From a virus: DNA of 38,284 nucleotides. Of this stretch, positions 25,571 through 32,899 are shown piece by piece. The stretch covers positions 1-38,284 of IMG/VR virus record IMGVR_UViG_3300036851_000082; one strand, written 5' to 3'. The first letter of the stretch is position 1; each line of letters begins with the position of its first letter. A program made the translations under genes and the position numbers. The notes below the pieces were generated by a model. It had not been told where the DNA came from. It ran no database searches and saw only the letters and a list, made by a program, of their open reading frames with translations.

Positions 25571-26412
25571 GGCGCGCTGCGCTGTTGCTCGCGGTTGCGC
25601 TCGCGGCGTGTGGTGGTGGTGGCGGCGACACAGCGTACGCGCCGACGCCGGCGTCCGATCCAACGCCGCCGGCTGAGCCCGAATTTGCTACCGACTATCA
25701 GCCGAGCGGGACCGGCAACGCGGCCTATCGCTACGATTCCGGCGGCGTCGGCGCCTACTCGTGGACGCCCGGCCGCGTACGATGGGGCGACAGCGTCGAG
25801 CACCATCGCGTGCGCGATTGCGACGGCGAAGCATGGTATTGGATCGACGGCTACTCGCCCGCGAGCTCGCCCGAAGCGCTGTCGGGCTCGCCAGGCCCAA
25901 AGTGGCCCGTTGAAACGGTGCGTGCCGAATGGATCAACGTCGACGTCGGCACGACGCAGGATATTTCGCGCCTGTGTGGCGGCGGGGTCGAGCAGCCCAA
26001 CGGGCAACCCTACTTGCCGAACGACATCCCACGCTCGGGGCATTTTCGCGTGCGGGTGTGGGGGCGCGTGTGGGACGCTGGCGTGCGCGGGCGCCCGTGG
26101 TTCTGGCAGGCTGATTTTACGTTTGGCCTAGTCCTCGAAAACCCGTGCTGGAAAGGCGCCCAATCAACCCGTAGGGCGTTTGAGACGCTCGAAGTATGGT
26201 GGGAGCGCGGCGACGACGGCAAGATCGCAATGGCCCGCGGAACGCTATCGTATTCGCCCTTCATCGGTGACACGCCAATGGACCCCGGCGCGGCTACCTA
26301 CACGTGGGCGGCAACGAACGGCAAGGACGCCGGGCCGCTGTGGACATTCGAGAGCTTCGCGCCGCCCTTCACCGGATGCTTGCAAAGCTCGACGCTGTCG
26401 CCCGGCCCGTGA
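25567..26412 (+). CDS. phage-encoded lipoprotein
   Basis: 281 residues; GTG overlaps the previous stop (GTGA). The start is RRAALLLAVALAACGGGGG, a type II signal peptide with lipobox LAAC, Cys at residue 15. The mature part begins with a Gly then Pro-rich tether, followed by a Trp/Tyr-rich globular domain containing WYWIDGYSP, WPVETVRAEW and GRPWFWQADFTFG and two or three other cysteines (DC, LCGG, NPCW, TGC) that could pair. Larger than an outer-membrane spanin. Possible roles: surface receptor blocking after lysogeny, or lysis. The stop lies at the edge of attP. Confidence 0.78.
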   Translation: MRRAALLLAVALAACGGGGGDTAYAPTPASDPTPPAEPEFATDYQPSGTGNAAYRYDSGGVGAYSWTPGRVRWGDSVEHHRVRDCDGEAWYWIDGYSPASSPEALSGSPGPKWPVETVRAEWINVDVGTTQDISRLCGGGVEQPNGQPYLPNDIPRSGHFRVRVWGRVWDAGVRGRPWFWQADFTFGLVLENPCWKGAQSTRRAFETLEVWWERGDDGKIAMARGTLSYSPFIGDTPMDPGAATYTWAATNGKDAGPLWTFESFAPPFTGCLQSSTLSPGP

Positions 26413-26422
26413 ATTTCGGACA
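26413..26422 (+). repeat. putative integrase arm-type site 1 (ATTTCGGACA)
   Basis: First of four copies of the 10-mer ATTTCGGACA around the attachment core. It starts 21 bases before the second copy, two helical turns apart. Confidence 0.65.
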
Positions 26423-26433
26423 CGCCGCCGCGC

Positions 26434-26443
26434 ATTTCGGACA
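26434..26443 (+). repeat. putative integrase arm-type site 2 (ATTTCGGACA)
   Basis: Second direct copy of the 10-mer, 21 bases from the first and 20 bases before the core. Confidence 0.65.
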
Positions 26444-26463
26444 AGGTTAGCGGGCGCTATCGC

Positions 26464-26523
26464 TGGCGGAGAGAGTGGGATTCGAACCCACGGCACGGGC
26501 TAAACCGTACACCTGATTTCGAG
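26464..26523 (-). other. attP: attP core: 3' portion of a serine tRNA gene
   Basis: Read on the minus strand this is the 3' part of a class II tRNA: anticodon loop CTCGAAA (26517-26523, anticodon CGA = Ser), the 3' side of the anticodon stem, a long variable arm with stem ACGG/CCGT, a perfect T arm GTGGG-TTCGAAT-CCCAC, the 3' acceptor strand and an encoded CCA. The 5' half of a tRNA is absent on either side, so it is not a tRNA gene but the segment a phage carries to restore a host tRNA after integration. It lies about 280 bases from the integrase stop. Confidence 0.85.
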
Positions 26524-26566
26524 TTAGGTGGAAAGGCGCGCTCGATCAACGGGACGCGGCGGTTCG

Positions 26567-26576
26567 TGTCCGAAAT
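26567..26576 (-). repeat. putative integrase arm-type site 3 (inverted)
   Basis: TGTCCGAAAT, the reverse complement of the 10-mer found at 26413 and 26434; on the integrase side of the core. Confidence 0.65.
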
Positions 26577-26583
26577 TGTCGCT

Positions 26584-26808
26584 CTAAACCGCCGGGCTAC
26601 GGCTCGGAATTTCGGACATCGCCCTTCGGGTGCCGCCGACCCATCCGGCTCGGAATACGAGCCCGACGAGTTCCGTTAATGAAGCGCTTGTATCGTCGCG
26701 GCCGGCGAACCCCTTACAAAACGCCGACGCTGCGCGATTCATCGCATCGAATTGCGATGGTGTCATGCCAATTTCAGCAGGATTGATAGAAGCGTACGGG
26801 TTTTTCAT
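26584..26808 (-). CDS. small protein coupled to integrase
   Basis: 74 residues. Its ATG overlaps the integrase stop by four bases, so it is translated from the same message. The sequence has a helical centre, MTPSQFDAMNRAASAFCKGFAG, and a second amphipathic helix, SLTELVGLVFRAGWVGGTRR. Unknown function; the coupling hints at a recombination-related or lysogeny role. Its gene contains arm-type site 4, so the coding end and attP overlap. Confidence 0.65.
   Translation of the reverse strand: MKNPYASINPAEIGMTPSQFDAMNRAASAFCKGFAGRDDTSASLTELVGLVFRAGWVGGTRRAMSEIPSRSPAV
26609..26618 (+). repeat. putative integrase arm-type site 4 (ATTTCGGACA)
   Basis: Fourth copy of the 10-mer. It lies inside the 3' end of the small gene 26584-26808. 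Confidence 0.6.
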
Positions 26809-27806
26809 TTTCCAGCCTTTCGCATGATCGGCGTAGCGCGCTCGCCGGCGCGCTGCCGGATGTAGCCGTCTGTCGTCGTCGCGGCCGCGTGCCCGAGCAG
26901 GCGTTGCGCGTCGCGGTTCGTGTCGCTGTCGCTGCCGGCCTTCGCGCGTAGGTCGCGAATCTGCCAATCGAAACCGTGCCGTTTAAACCGCTTGCGCAGC
27001 GCCGCCAGCGTGAAGGGTTGCCCGGCCTCGTCGCGAATGAGGAACACCGACCCGACGGCGCCGGTCGTCAAACGCTCTAAAACGGCCGCCAGCGGGCCGA
27101 CGACGGCTATCCGCACCTTCGCCCCCGTCTTGCCCTGTTGAACGCGTAGGACGCCATCCTGTACGTCCTGGCGGCGCATCCTGACGACGTCGCCGGGCCG
27201 TTGCCCGGTCAGGTAGCAGAGTTCGAGGAAACCGGCGAGGATAGGGTCGGCCGCGCCGATCGCGGTCGCGAGCTCGTCGTGCTCGACGTAGCGGTCACGC
27301 CTCGCCTTCACCCCGAACACGCCCGCGCACGGGTTCGGCGCGTCAGTCAGGCCGACGCGGCGGGCGAAATTAAACACGGCCGAGAGCACGGCCTTTTCGC
27401 GCGTTGCCGTGATCGGGCCGCCCTTCGGCTTGCCCTTCGCGTCGACCGTCGGCCGCCTGCGCTCGTCGAAAAACGCTTGCACGTGCTTCGGCCGCACTTG
27501 GTCCAACCGGAAGGCCCCGAACACGGTCGCGAGCGTCGTCAACTGGCGATCGTATTCGTCCTGCGTCTTTTTGGCCTTGCCGGGGAGCGCGTCGCGTCGA
27601 TAGAGCTTGATTGCCTCGGCGACGGTGCCGGCGGGCGCTCTGCCGCCGTGCAGTTCCGCGTATCGGCGCAGCGCCGCCGCAAAATCGTCGCCGAGCGCGA
27701 TCCCCTGTTTCCCGTAGTAGTACCGGAGCGCGCCGCCGCGGGCCTTGGCGTACATGCTCGGCGGCAATTCGAGGTTGTGCTTCCGCCGGCGGCCCATCGC
27801 GCGCAT
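26805..27806 (-). CDS. int: tyrosine-recombinase integrase
   Basis: 333 residues from ATG 27806 (27797, beginning MGRRRKHN, is an equally good start). A core-binding SAM-like domain (about 60-165) with QDEYDRQLTTLATVFG and VQAFFDERRR precedes the catalytic domain: Arg in CYLTGQRPGDVVRM, Lys in QQGKTGAKVRI, the DLRAKAG motif with the second Arg, His in LLGHAAATT and the nucleophile in DGYIRQR. The usual HxLR His is Arg here (IRDLR). It recombines attP (26464-26523) with a host serine tRNA gene. It begins one base after the stop of the excisionase candidate. Confidence 0.93.
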   Translation of the reverse strand: MRAMGRRRKHNLELPPSMYAKARGGALRYYYGKQGIALGDDFAAALRRYAELHGGRAPAGTVAEAIKLYRRDALPGKAKKTQDEYDRQLTTLATVFGAFRLDQVRPKHVQAFFDERRRPTVDAKGKPKGGPITATREKAVLSAVFNFARRVGLTDAPNPCAGVFGVKARRDRYVEHDELATAIGAADPILAGFLELCYLTGQRPGDVVRMRRQDVQDGVLRVQQGKTGAKVRIAVVGPLAAVLERLTTGAVGSVFLIRDEAGQPFTLAALRKRFKRHGFDWQIRDLRAKAGSDSDTNRDAQRLLGHAAATTTDGYIRQRAGERATPIMRKAGK

Positions 27807-27807
27807 G

Positions 27808-28020
27808 CTACGCCGCCCCGCGGATGGCGCGCAAATCAAGCGCTGGCGTGATCTCGACGACATCGCCCGGCCCGGCGCCAATGGCCGCGCGCGTCACAAC
27901 AGGATGCCCGCTCCGGTTGATCGTATGCCGGATGCGCTTTCGTTGGAGGTAGGCGATTTGGTCCGACTTGCGGCGCCATCCGGTTAGGACGTAGAGCTCG
28001 GACGGTGTTAAGAATGTCAC
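27808..28020 (-). CDS. DUF4224-type protein, candidate excisionase
   Basis: 70 residues from GTG 28020. The N-terminus TFLTPSELYVLTGWRRKSDQIAYLQRKRI is the DUF4224 pattern, a small winged-helix-like domain commonly found next to phage integrases. RHTINRSGHPVVTRAAI follows as a second strand-turn. Likely a recombination directionality factor. Overlaps the preceding gene's stop by four bases (GTGA) and is immediately upstream of the integrase. Confidence 0.78.
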   Translation of the reverse strand: MTFLTPSELYVLTGWRRKSDQIAYLQRKRIRHTINRSGHPVVTRAAIGAGPGDVVEITPALDLRAIRGAA

Positions 28021-28202
28021 GCGAGCCCCTTCTCGCGCGCGATCCAATCGCTGACGACGATCGTCCCGCGCCCGTTGCGGTCGCGGTGCATTTCGTCGAC
28101 CTGCGAAAGCGGCAGCAAAATTTGCTCGCCGGTCCCCTCGTCGGTCACGAGCACGGCCGCGTCGGTTTCGCGAATGAACGTGCAGGCGAATTTATGGCTC
28201 AC
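28017..28202 (-). CDS. hypothetical small protein
   Basis: 61 residues from GTG 28202, overlapping genes at both ends by four bases. A strand-rich N-terminal half (FACTFIRETDAAVLVTDEGTGEQILLPLSQVDEM) looks like a small SH3-like or regulatory barrel, ending in a helix. Not recognised. Part of the integrase message. Confidence 0.65.
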   Translation of the reverse strand: MSHKFACTFIRETDAAVLVTDEGTGEQILLPLSQVDEMHRDRNGRGTIVVSDWIAREKGLA

Positions 28203-28363
28203 GCCCGCAACCTCTCGATTTCGCGCGCCTCGCTTGCCTGCACCTTGACCGTTCCGAGGCTGCGGCCGAGCGTCGAGGCGATAGTCTTAATCGGGTGCCG
28301 CGTGAGCAGCGCCGCGTGCACCGTTGCCTCGCAGTTCGTGAGCGATTCGACTAGATCACTCAT
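28199..28363 (-). CDS. small helix-turn-helix-like protein
   Basis: 54 residues from ATG 28363 with an excellent AAGGAGG ribosome site (28368-28374 on the minus strand). The segment HAALLTRHPIKTIASTLGRSLGTVKVQASEAREIERL has the look of a short helix-turn-helix of the sigma-70-region-4/LuxR kind (IKTIASTLGRSLGTVK). It may bind DNA as a regulator or recombination accessory. It starts inside the end of the upstream gene. Confidence 0.65.
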   Translation of the reverse strand: MSDLVESLTNCEATVHAALLTRHPIKTIASTLGRSLGTVKVQASEAREIERLRA

Positions 28364-29060
28364 GCGCCTCCTTGTCGTTGGCGGGCAGCGCGGCAAGACA
28401 GCCGAGTTTATGGTGCTCGCGCTGCTTTGGTTGCGTCCAGTCACGCCCACACAGTCGGCACTCAATGTGAACGGTGTCGCAGTCAGCATATAGCTCTGTG
28501 CACCGTAGCGCGAAAGACCGCAACGCTTCCCGCAGCTTCGCTTCACTTGTTGCGGCTTTTGGGGTAGCAAGTTGTTCGCGCTGCCTTTGTGCCGCTGACA
28601 GGATTTCTTCCTTCATTGCTTCGACAGTCATAGTTCCTTCTGCGCATGGATCGACCATCGTTGCATACAACTCTTGAAGGAATTCACCTATGGCTCTATG
28701 TGCTGCTATGGCGTTGCTCGGCGCATCCTGTACGGGCTGCGCGGCTACTGAGGCGAGAGCGGCGTCGTATCGTTTGCGCAACTCCGTGCGCCACCAAAAT
28801 TTTGGGTTGCCCTTGATCGAGACTGTTTCTGGCCAAATCGGAAAGTCGTCGCCTTCTCCTAGCGCCCATTCAATCACGCCCCGCAACGCCCTCACAGCAT
28901 CGCTTCGGGCGGCTTGGGGAGCGGCGCGAACACATCGACCCTCAATTTCGCATTGCGTAGCGTCCATGCAATCCACCCGCAACTTGCATTCGCCGGGCGG
29001 ACACACCTTCTGCTGCCGTTCGTCGGGAGAGGGCGGCACCACCTTACTCATATCACTCAT
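28356..29060 (-). CDS. hypothetical protein in lower-GC block
   Basis: 234 residues from ATG 29060, with GGGGAA upstream. It has Cys clusters at the N-terminus (VCPPGECKLRVDCMDATQCEIEGRC) and the C-terminus (CTELYADCDTVHIECRLCGRDWTQ...H..GC), the latter like a zinc finger (C-x2-C with H-x-H-x5-C region); the middle is helical. Base composition is visibly lower in GC than the rest of the genome, some lines near 50%. Possibly a recent acquisition together with the two genes upstream. Function unknown. Confidence 0.65.
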   Translation of the reverse strand: MSDMSKVVPPSPDERQQKVCPPGECKLRVDCMDATQCEIEGRCVRAAPQAARSDAVRALRGVIEWALGEGDDFPIWPETVSIKGNPKFWWRTELRKRYDAALASVAAQPVQDAPSNAIAAHRAIGEFLQELYATMVDPCAEGTMTVEAMKEEILSAAQRQREQLATPKAATSEAKLREALRSFALRCTELYADCDTVHIECRLCGRDWTQPKQREHHKLGCLAALPANDKEAHE

Positions 29061-29334
29061 TCGGCTTCCCCTTCGATTGAGCAGCGAGGGCGGCGTCAGC
29101 CAAGTTGTCGCACAGCATCAATAGCTGTGGCCCTGTCAATGATGTGTTCGCCAGAATAATTCCGGCCTTGATTGCGGCTTCACCTATGCCCACCGCAAGA
29201 GCATTCCGTTCGACTTCGCTTCGATCCAGGCGAGCAAGGAGGGCGCGCACATCTGAGAGCAAGACCACCGTTCCGCTATTCTTGAGGTAGCCACGGAGGT
29301 AGTACAGCGCTTCATCCGTCATTGGGCTTGTCAT
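29053..29334 (-). CDS. hypothetical helical protein in lower-GC block
   Basis: 93 residues, ATG overlapping the HNH stop by four bases. Helical: EALYYLRGYLKNSGTVVLLSDVRALLARLDRSEVERNALAVGIGEAAIKAGI, then a second helical hairpin. No motif. The operon overlaps are kept, so it is translated with its neighbours. Confidence 0.65.
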   Translation of the reverse strand: MTSPMTDEALYYLRGYLKNSGTVVLLSDVRALLARLDRSEVERNALAVGIGEAAIKAGIILANTSLTGPQLLMLCDNLADAALAAQSKGKPNE

Positions 29335-29960
29335 GGCCGAATAGCCTCGGAAGGCGAAACCCCACGATTAAGGCGGCTCACAATGGTATTGCTGGAAATG
29401 CCAGTGATGCGCGCCCACTCGGCGAGAATCATTCGCCGCCCGTCAATCTCGACTACACGGTTGTTGCGTTTGTTTCTGTTCTGTTCCGCCCGTGTGGCCC
29501 ATTTCCAGTTATCCGGCCCATAGTCGCCATCGTTGTTGATCCTTTCCAGCGTCATCCCATGGGGCCGCTCACCTACATCAGCCAGAAAGTCGTCGAACGA
29601 ATGCCATCTATCGCAGACGCGAATGCCACGCCCGCCGTAGTTCATAAAATAGCGGTCGGTTGTGCAGTAGCAGCGGCCATTCATCTTGCACCAGACGGTG
29701 TACAACGGATGCTTTTTGCGCGACGCTGCGCCGCCCCTGTACTTAGGACTGGCTCTCCGGGCCATCCCACATGCGTCGCTACAACAATAGTTCTTATGAG
29801 CGCCAGATTGCGGCATGTGAAACCATCGTCCGCATTGATCGCACTGTTTTGCTATACGACCTCTTGGGACTGTAGCCGGCGGTCCCAGTAGCACTTCCTT
29901 CCACTTCATGCGCCGCGCGGTCTGTCCGTCATCCTTCGTCGTCATGTCGTGGATATTCAC
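29331..29960 (-). CDS. HNH endonuclease (homing-type)
   Basis: 209 residues from GTG 29960 (GTGA overlap with recT; GGAG upstream). N-terminal zinc-ribbon-like CDQCGRWF...CCSDACG; then the phage HNH block HPLYTVWCKMNGRCYCTTDRYFMNYGGRGIRVCDRWHSFDDFLADVGERP, GMTLERINNDGDYGPDNWKWATRAEQNRNKR, with the N-N-D and final N residues of the HNH site. A C-terminal helix-turn-helix (LAEWARITGISSNTIVSRLNRGVS) would bind DNA. Free-standing homing endonucleases of this form invade phage operons; it lies in a lower-GC block. Confidence 0.88.
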   Translation of the reverse strand: MNIHDMTTKDDGQTARRMKWKEVLLGPPATVPRGRIAKQCDQCGRWFHMPQSGAHKNYCCSDACGMARRASPKYRGGAASRKKHPLYTVWCKMNGRCYCTTDRYFMNYGGRGIRVCDRWHSFDDFLADVGERPHGMTLERINNDGDYGPDNWKWATRAEQNRNKRNNRVVEIDGRRMILAEWARITGISSNTIVSRLNRGVSPSEAIRP

Positions 29961-31027
29961 TTAACAAGCTCCGCGCGCCGCGCTGTGTAGACCGTGCGCA
30001 CGCGCTCGCGATCGTCGCCGGGAAGCGCGTTGATAACCGACGCGTCTGCGTCGAGGACGTCGACGTCGGTTCGCGATTTCATGGTCGCGATTATCTTGTC
30101 GGCGTCGAGGTTGGGAGCGCCGCTCTTGTCGGTCGCGGGCCTCGCACCCGCGTCGCCGGCTTGTGTACCGGAGCCTTCCCCCTTGCCACCGTCGCCGCCT
30201 TCGGCGTCGCCGGTCGTCGTGTTGTTGCCGCCCGTGTTGCCGTCGCCGCCCATGCCGTCGAGCAACCCGAGCTCAAACGGTTGCGTCGCCGTGCCCTCGA
30301 TCGTCAAACCTTGCGAGGCGCGGCCGGCGACGTTGTCGAGCATGACGGCGGCGAGCAAGTGCGGCGACTTCGGTAGATATTTGATGACCTGCAACAGCGC
30401 GATTTTGCGCGCGTACATTTCAAAATTCTCGTGCGCGTAGTGGCGCTTGCCGACTTTGTTGTACCGCTGCAAATGCGCGCGCGCTTTGGCAACATGCCAA
30501 ACCTCGATGATCGGCCATTGCGAATTGTTCACGCGACCGACGGCGTACACGTAGCGAAGCTTTGCCTCGTCGTCAAACTCGGGGCCGGGTCTGTGCTTCA
30601 CGAAAGGCGAGTCGCCTTGTGAAAAGTCGAAGTCGTCGCCACCGTAGACCGCGCCCGTCCAACATGCGGCGCGGCCGGCGCGCGAGACAAGGTCGACGAG
30701 CCCTTGCCATCCGGGTACAAACTGACATTCTTCGCCGTACGGGATCAGATACGCTTGGCCGCCGACGCCAATTTCTAGTCCTAGTTGCGACGCTTGAATG
30801 ATCGCAGCGAGAATGCTCCGCGGTTCGCATTGCCCGATCTTCGGATTAAGGCGAATGCTCGTCAGCGCGAGGCGCAACATCCGGTCTGCGTTCAAGTGCG
30901 CCGGCAGCGCCCGCGCCATTTCCGGTTTTAGCGTGTTAAGCAGCGCCGGCAGCGAGCGCGGTGCATCGGGCGTGCGCTCGCGCGTTTCCTGTTGCTTGTC
31001 CATCGCGTTCTTAAGTCGATCGGTCAT
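29957..31027 (-). CDS. recT: RecT-family single-strand annealing protein
   Basis: 356 residues from ATG 31027 (ATGA overlap with the exonuclease). RecT core: LNADRMLRLALTSIRLNPKIGQCEPRSILAAIIQASQLGLEIGVGGQAYLIPYGEECQFVPGWQGLVDLVSRAG, then EMYARKIALLQVIKYLPKSPHLLAAV. E. coli RecT is 269 residues; here the core is followed by a Gly/Asp-rich linker (about 255-300) and a helical C-terminal domain (ADKIIATMKSRTDVD...RERVRTVYTARRAEL). It anneals the strand produced by the neighbouring exonuclease during recombination. Confidence 0.92.
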   Translation of the reverse strand: MTDRLKNAMDKQQETRERTPDAPRSLPALLNTLKPEMARALPAHLNADRMLRLALTSIRLNPKIGQCEPRSILAAIIQASQLGLEIGVGGQAYLIPYGEECQFVPGWQGLVDLVSRAGRAACWTGAVYGGDDFDFSQGDSPFVKHRPGPEFDDEAKLRYVYAVGRVNNSQWPIIEVWHVAKARAHLQRYNKVGKRHYAHENFEMYARKIALLQVIKYLPKSPHLLAAVMLDNVAGRASQGLTIEGTATQPFELGLLDGMGGDGNTGGNNTTTGDAEGGDGGKGEGSGTQAGDAGARPATDKSGAPNLDADKIIATMKSRTDVDVLDADASVINALPGDDRERVRTVYTARRAELVK

Positions 31028-32055
31028 AGCGTCACCCCATCTTTTAGGCGTAGCGGCCGCACTGTGGTCTTGCGAACGCATGCCTTGTACGCGTCGGGAA
31101 ACCTCGATTTGAGCGTGTCGGCGTCAATGCTCGTGTGCTGATGCGATTTGCACGTGGCAACAATCTCGCCGGCGATCGTGATAGCGGCGGCATCGCGGAC
31201 GGATTCGCGAATCTCGACGGCGAGCCCTTCCTTCGCGTCGCCGAGCGACGTATATCGCTGCGCCATTGCGCGGTACGTGCGCAGGAACGCGACGAGCTCG
31301 TCGTCGGCCTCGACTGCCGTCCCGGCGTCGGTCGGCCACAACAGCGCGCAGTCGGCGAGCGTTTGCGGCGCCGGCGCGATGCGCGGTACGACGTGGTCGA
31401 GCCAAAACGAGCGGGCGCCGCGAATGAGCCTGTCGAGCAACGGCCCGTCCATGATGACCGGGTACAGCACGAGCTCGTCGGCGCCGAACAGCGCCGCGCA
31501 AATCGCGAGGCGCCGGCGGGTAACGCCGATTCCCCAAAGCACTTGCGCCGCGTAGTGGACGGGAACGTCGTCGGTGCCTTCCTCGCCCCATTCCTTCGAC
31601 GCGAACGGGTGTACCGTCTTGATTTCGAGGTTGACGATTTCGTCATCGCGAAACATTGGCGTTCCGAGATATTCGACGAGCTTATCCTCGGGGAACAAAT
31701 GTCGCACGGCCTCGAATGGAATCTCGGCGTCGACCTCGGCGGCAAAGTAGGGAATGTCCGGGTCGACGTAGCGGCGATTACGCACGAGCACGTCGAGGCC
31801 GTGCATTTGCGCGAGCAACGTCGCCACAAGCGGCTCGACGATGGTTCCGCGCGCAAGGCGCTTGCGAACGGCCTCGGGCGGTTCCGCGGCCGGCTCGTCG
31901 TCGATCTTGCGCGCCCATATCTCGACGGCGGTTTTCCACTTCGGCGGCTGCACGCCGACGATGCCGGCAATGTCGGAACCGCCAATCCATTTGCGGCGGT
32001 CGTACTCGTGGTCGTCAATCGTGCGCAAGTGCGCGAGCGCTGTGGGCGCGTTCAT
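31024..32055 (-). CDS. YqaJ-type exonuclease (RecE/lambda-exo-like partner of RecT)
   Basis: 343 residues. YqaJ motifs: RRKWIGGSDIAGIVGVQPPKWKTAVEIW at the N-terminus, RGTIVEPLVATLLAQ, the acidic residue in YFAAEVDAEI, and EIVNLEIKTVHPFASKEWG followed by VPVHYAAQVLWGIGV, i.e. D/E-(x)-ExK and the conserved Gln of QxxxY-like nucleases. It degrades one strand of duplex ends to feed RecT. The start shares a base with the upstream stop (TAATG) and the end overlaps recT. Confidence 0.9.
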   Translation of the reverse strand: MNAPTALAHLRTIDDHEYDRRKWIGGSDIAGIVGVQPPKWKTAVEIWARKIDDEPAAEPPEAVRKRLARGTIVEPLVATLLAQMHGLDVLVRNRRYVDPDIPYFAAEVDAEIPFEAVRHLFPEDKLVEYLGTPMFRDDEIVNLEIKTVHPFASKEWGEEGTDDVPVHYAAQVLWGIGVTRRRLAICAALFGADELVLYPVIMDGPLLDRLIRGARSFWLDHVVPRIAPAPQTLADCALLWPTDAGTAVEADDELVAFLRTYRAMAQRYTSLGDAKEGLAVEIRESVRDAAAITIAGEIVATCKSHQHTSIDADTLKSRFPDAYKACVRKTTVRPLRLKDGVTL

Positions 32056-32258
32056 TACGAGCCTTTCTTCGCGGCCTTCGCCGCGTTGCGTTCCATTTGC
32101 CGGCGCCGGCGCTCGGCCTCGCGCGTGCCAGCGTGAGCTCTCTTGACGACAACGACGGGCGAGCGCGGCCGCGCGCCCCGGCTACGCATGAGCGCGCCGA
32201 GGAAAGCGGCCTGCGCCAATTGCAGGCCGACCCCGTCGGGTTTCTTGTCGTCGGTCAC
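32055..32258 (-). CDS. small basic protein
   Basis: 67 residues from GTG 32258 (GTGA overlap). Helical N-terminus (GVGLQLAQAAFLGALMRSRG) followed by a very basic C-terminus (REAERRRRQMERNAAKAAKKGS). It may bind nucleic acid. Unknown. Confidence 0.55.
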   Translation of the reverse strand: MTDDKKPDGVGLQLAQAAFLGALMRSRGARPRSPVVVVKRAHAGTREAERRRRQMERNAAKAAKKGS

Positions 32259-32497
32259 TTCTTTTTCGATTTGTCGGAGTCGCCGAATTGCAACGGCTCT
32301 TGATTTGGCTCGTCGGTCGCCGATTCCATACGGACGCCCTTCGTCATCAGATCGGCGACGGTACGGCCGCTCGCTGGCGTAGCGACGAAGCGAGCGCTGC
32401 AATGCCGCACTGCGCGCGAAGCGTTGGGGGCGTCGACGAGACGCGGAAGCTTGTCGGGGTGTTCGGTATCGACGATCAGGTACGGGCGGGATTCCAT
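32255..32497 (-). CDS. hypothetical small protein
   Basis: 80 residues, ATG with AAGGA upstream. Begins with strands (RPYLIVDTEHPDKLPRLVDAPNASRAVRHCSARFVATPAS), a pattern seen in small phage recombination-operon proteins that annotators leave unnamed, and has an acidic-to-basic tail. Function unknown. Confidence 0.6.
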   Translation of the reverse strand: MESRPYLIVDTEHPDKLPRLVDAPNASRAVRHCSARFVATPASGRTVADLMTKGVRMESATDEPNQEPLQFGDSDKSKKK

Positions 32498-32501
32498 GCG
32501 G

Positions 32502-32687
32502 TCACATTCCTTTTGTGGCGGCCACGGGTGCGGCCTTGTTGAATTCGCGGCGGATGCGCGCGAAAGTTTTCCTCAGATCGGTTTCGGCGCTGGGTACGTA
32601 GCGAAAGGCGTCGTCGAGAATGTCGGGCACGCCGAGCCTTGCGCGGGCGTACGCGCGCACGTGGGCGCTATGCAGATGCGCGCTCAC
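32502..32687 (-). CDS. hypothetical small protein
   Basis: 61 residues from GTG 32687 (GTGA overlap). Arg/Ala-rich, with ETDLRKTFARIRREFNKAAP near the end, helical. Part of the leftward operon; function unknown. Confidence 0.55.
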   Translation of the reverse strand: MSAHLHSAHVRAYARARLGVPDILDDAFRYVPSAETDLRKTFARIRREFNKAAPVAATKGM

Positions 32688-32899
32688 TTGGCGAGCTCCG
32701 CGATCAACGCATCAGCGCAGCGAACGGCCGTCGCGGCGTCGAACATCTCGCCGTCGCCGGCGAGTATTCCCTGCATTGCCGCGATGGCGGCGCACTGGCG
32801 CACGCTCATTCCTGCCGCGACGTGGGATTGATGCTCGATAGGGAACGCCGGCGCGGTCGCGAGCGCGGCCGCGGCAACCTTTTGCCTCTGTGTCGTCAT
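32684..32899 (-). CDS. hypothetical Ala-rich protein
   Basis: 71 residues, ATG overlapping the previous stop by four bases. Ala-rich helices (KVAAAALATAPAFP; QCAAIAAMQGILAGDGEMFDAATAVRCADALIAELA). Small four-helix-like proteins of this kind are common in early operons. No function assignable. Confidence 0.6.
   Translation of the reverse strand: MTTQRQKVAAAALATAPAFPIEHQSHVAAGMSVRQCAAIAAMQGILAGDGEMFDAATAVRCADALIAELAK

Noticed and set aside
26464-26523. A functional tRNA gene
   Set aside because: Only the 3' portion is present. The 5' acceptor strand and D arm are missing on the minus-strand upstream side, so it is an attachment core.
31135-32136. 333-residue forward frame opposite the YqaJ exonuclease
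   Set aside because: The reverse strand carries the YqaJ motifs and operon overlaps; the forward product is a composition artefact.
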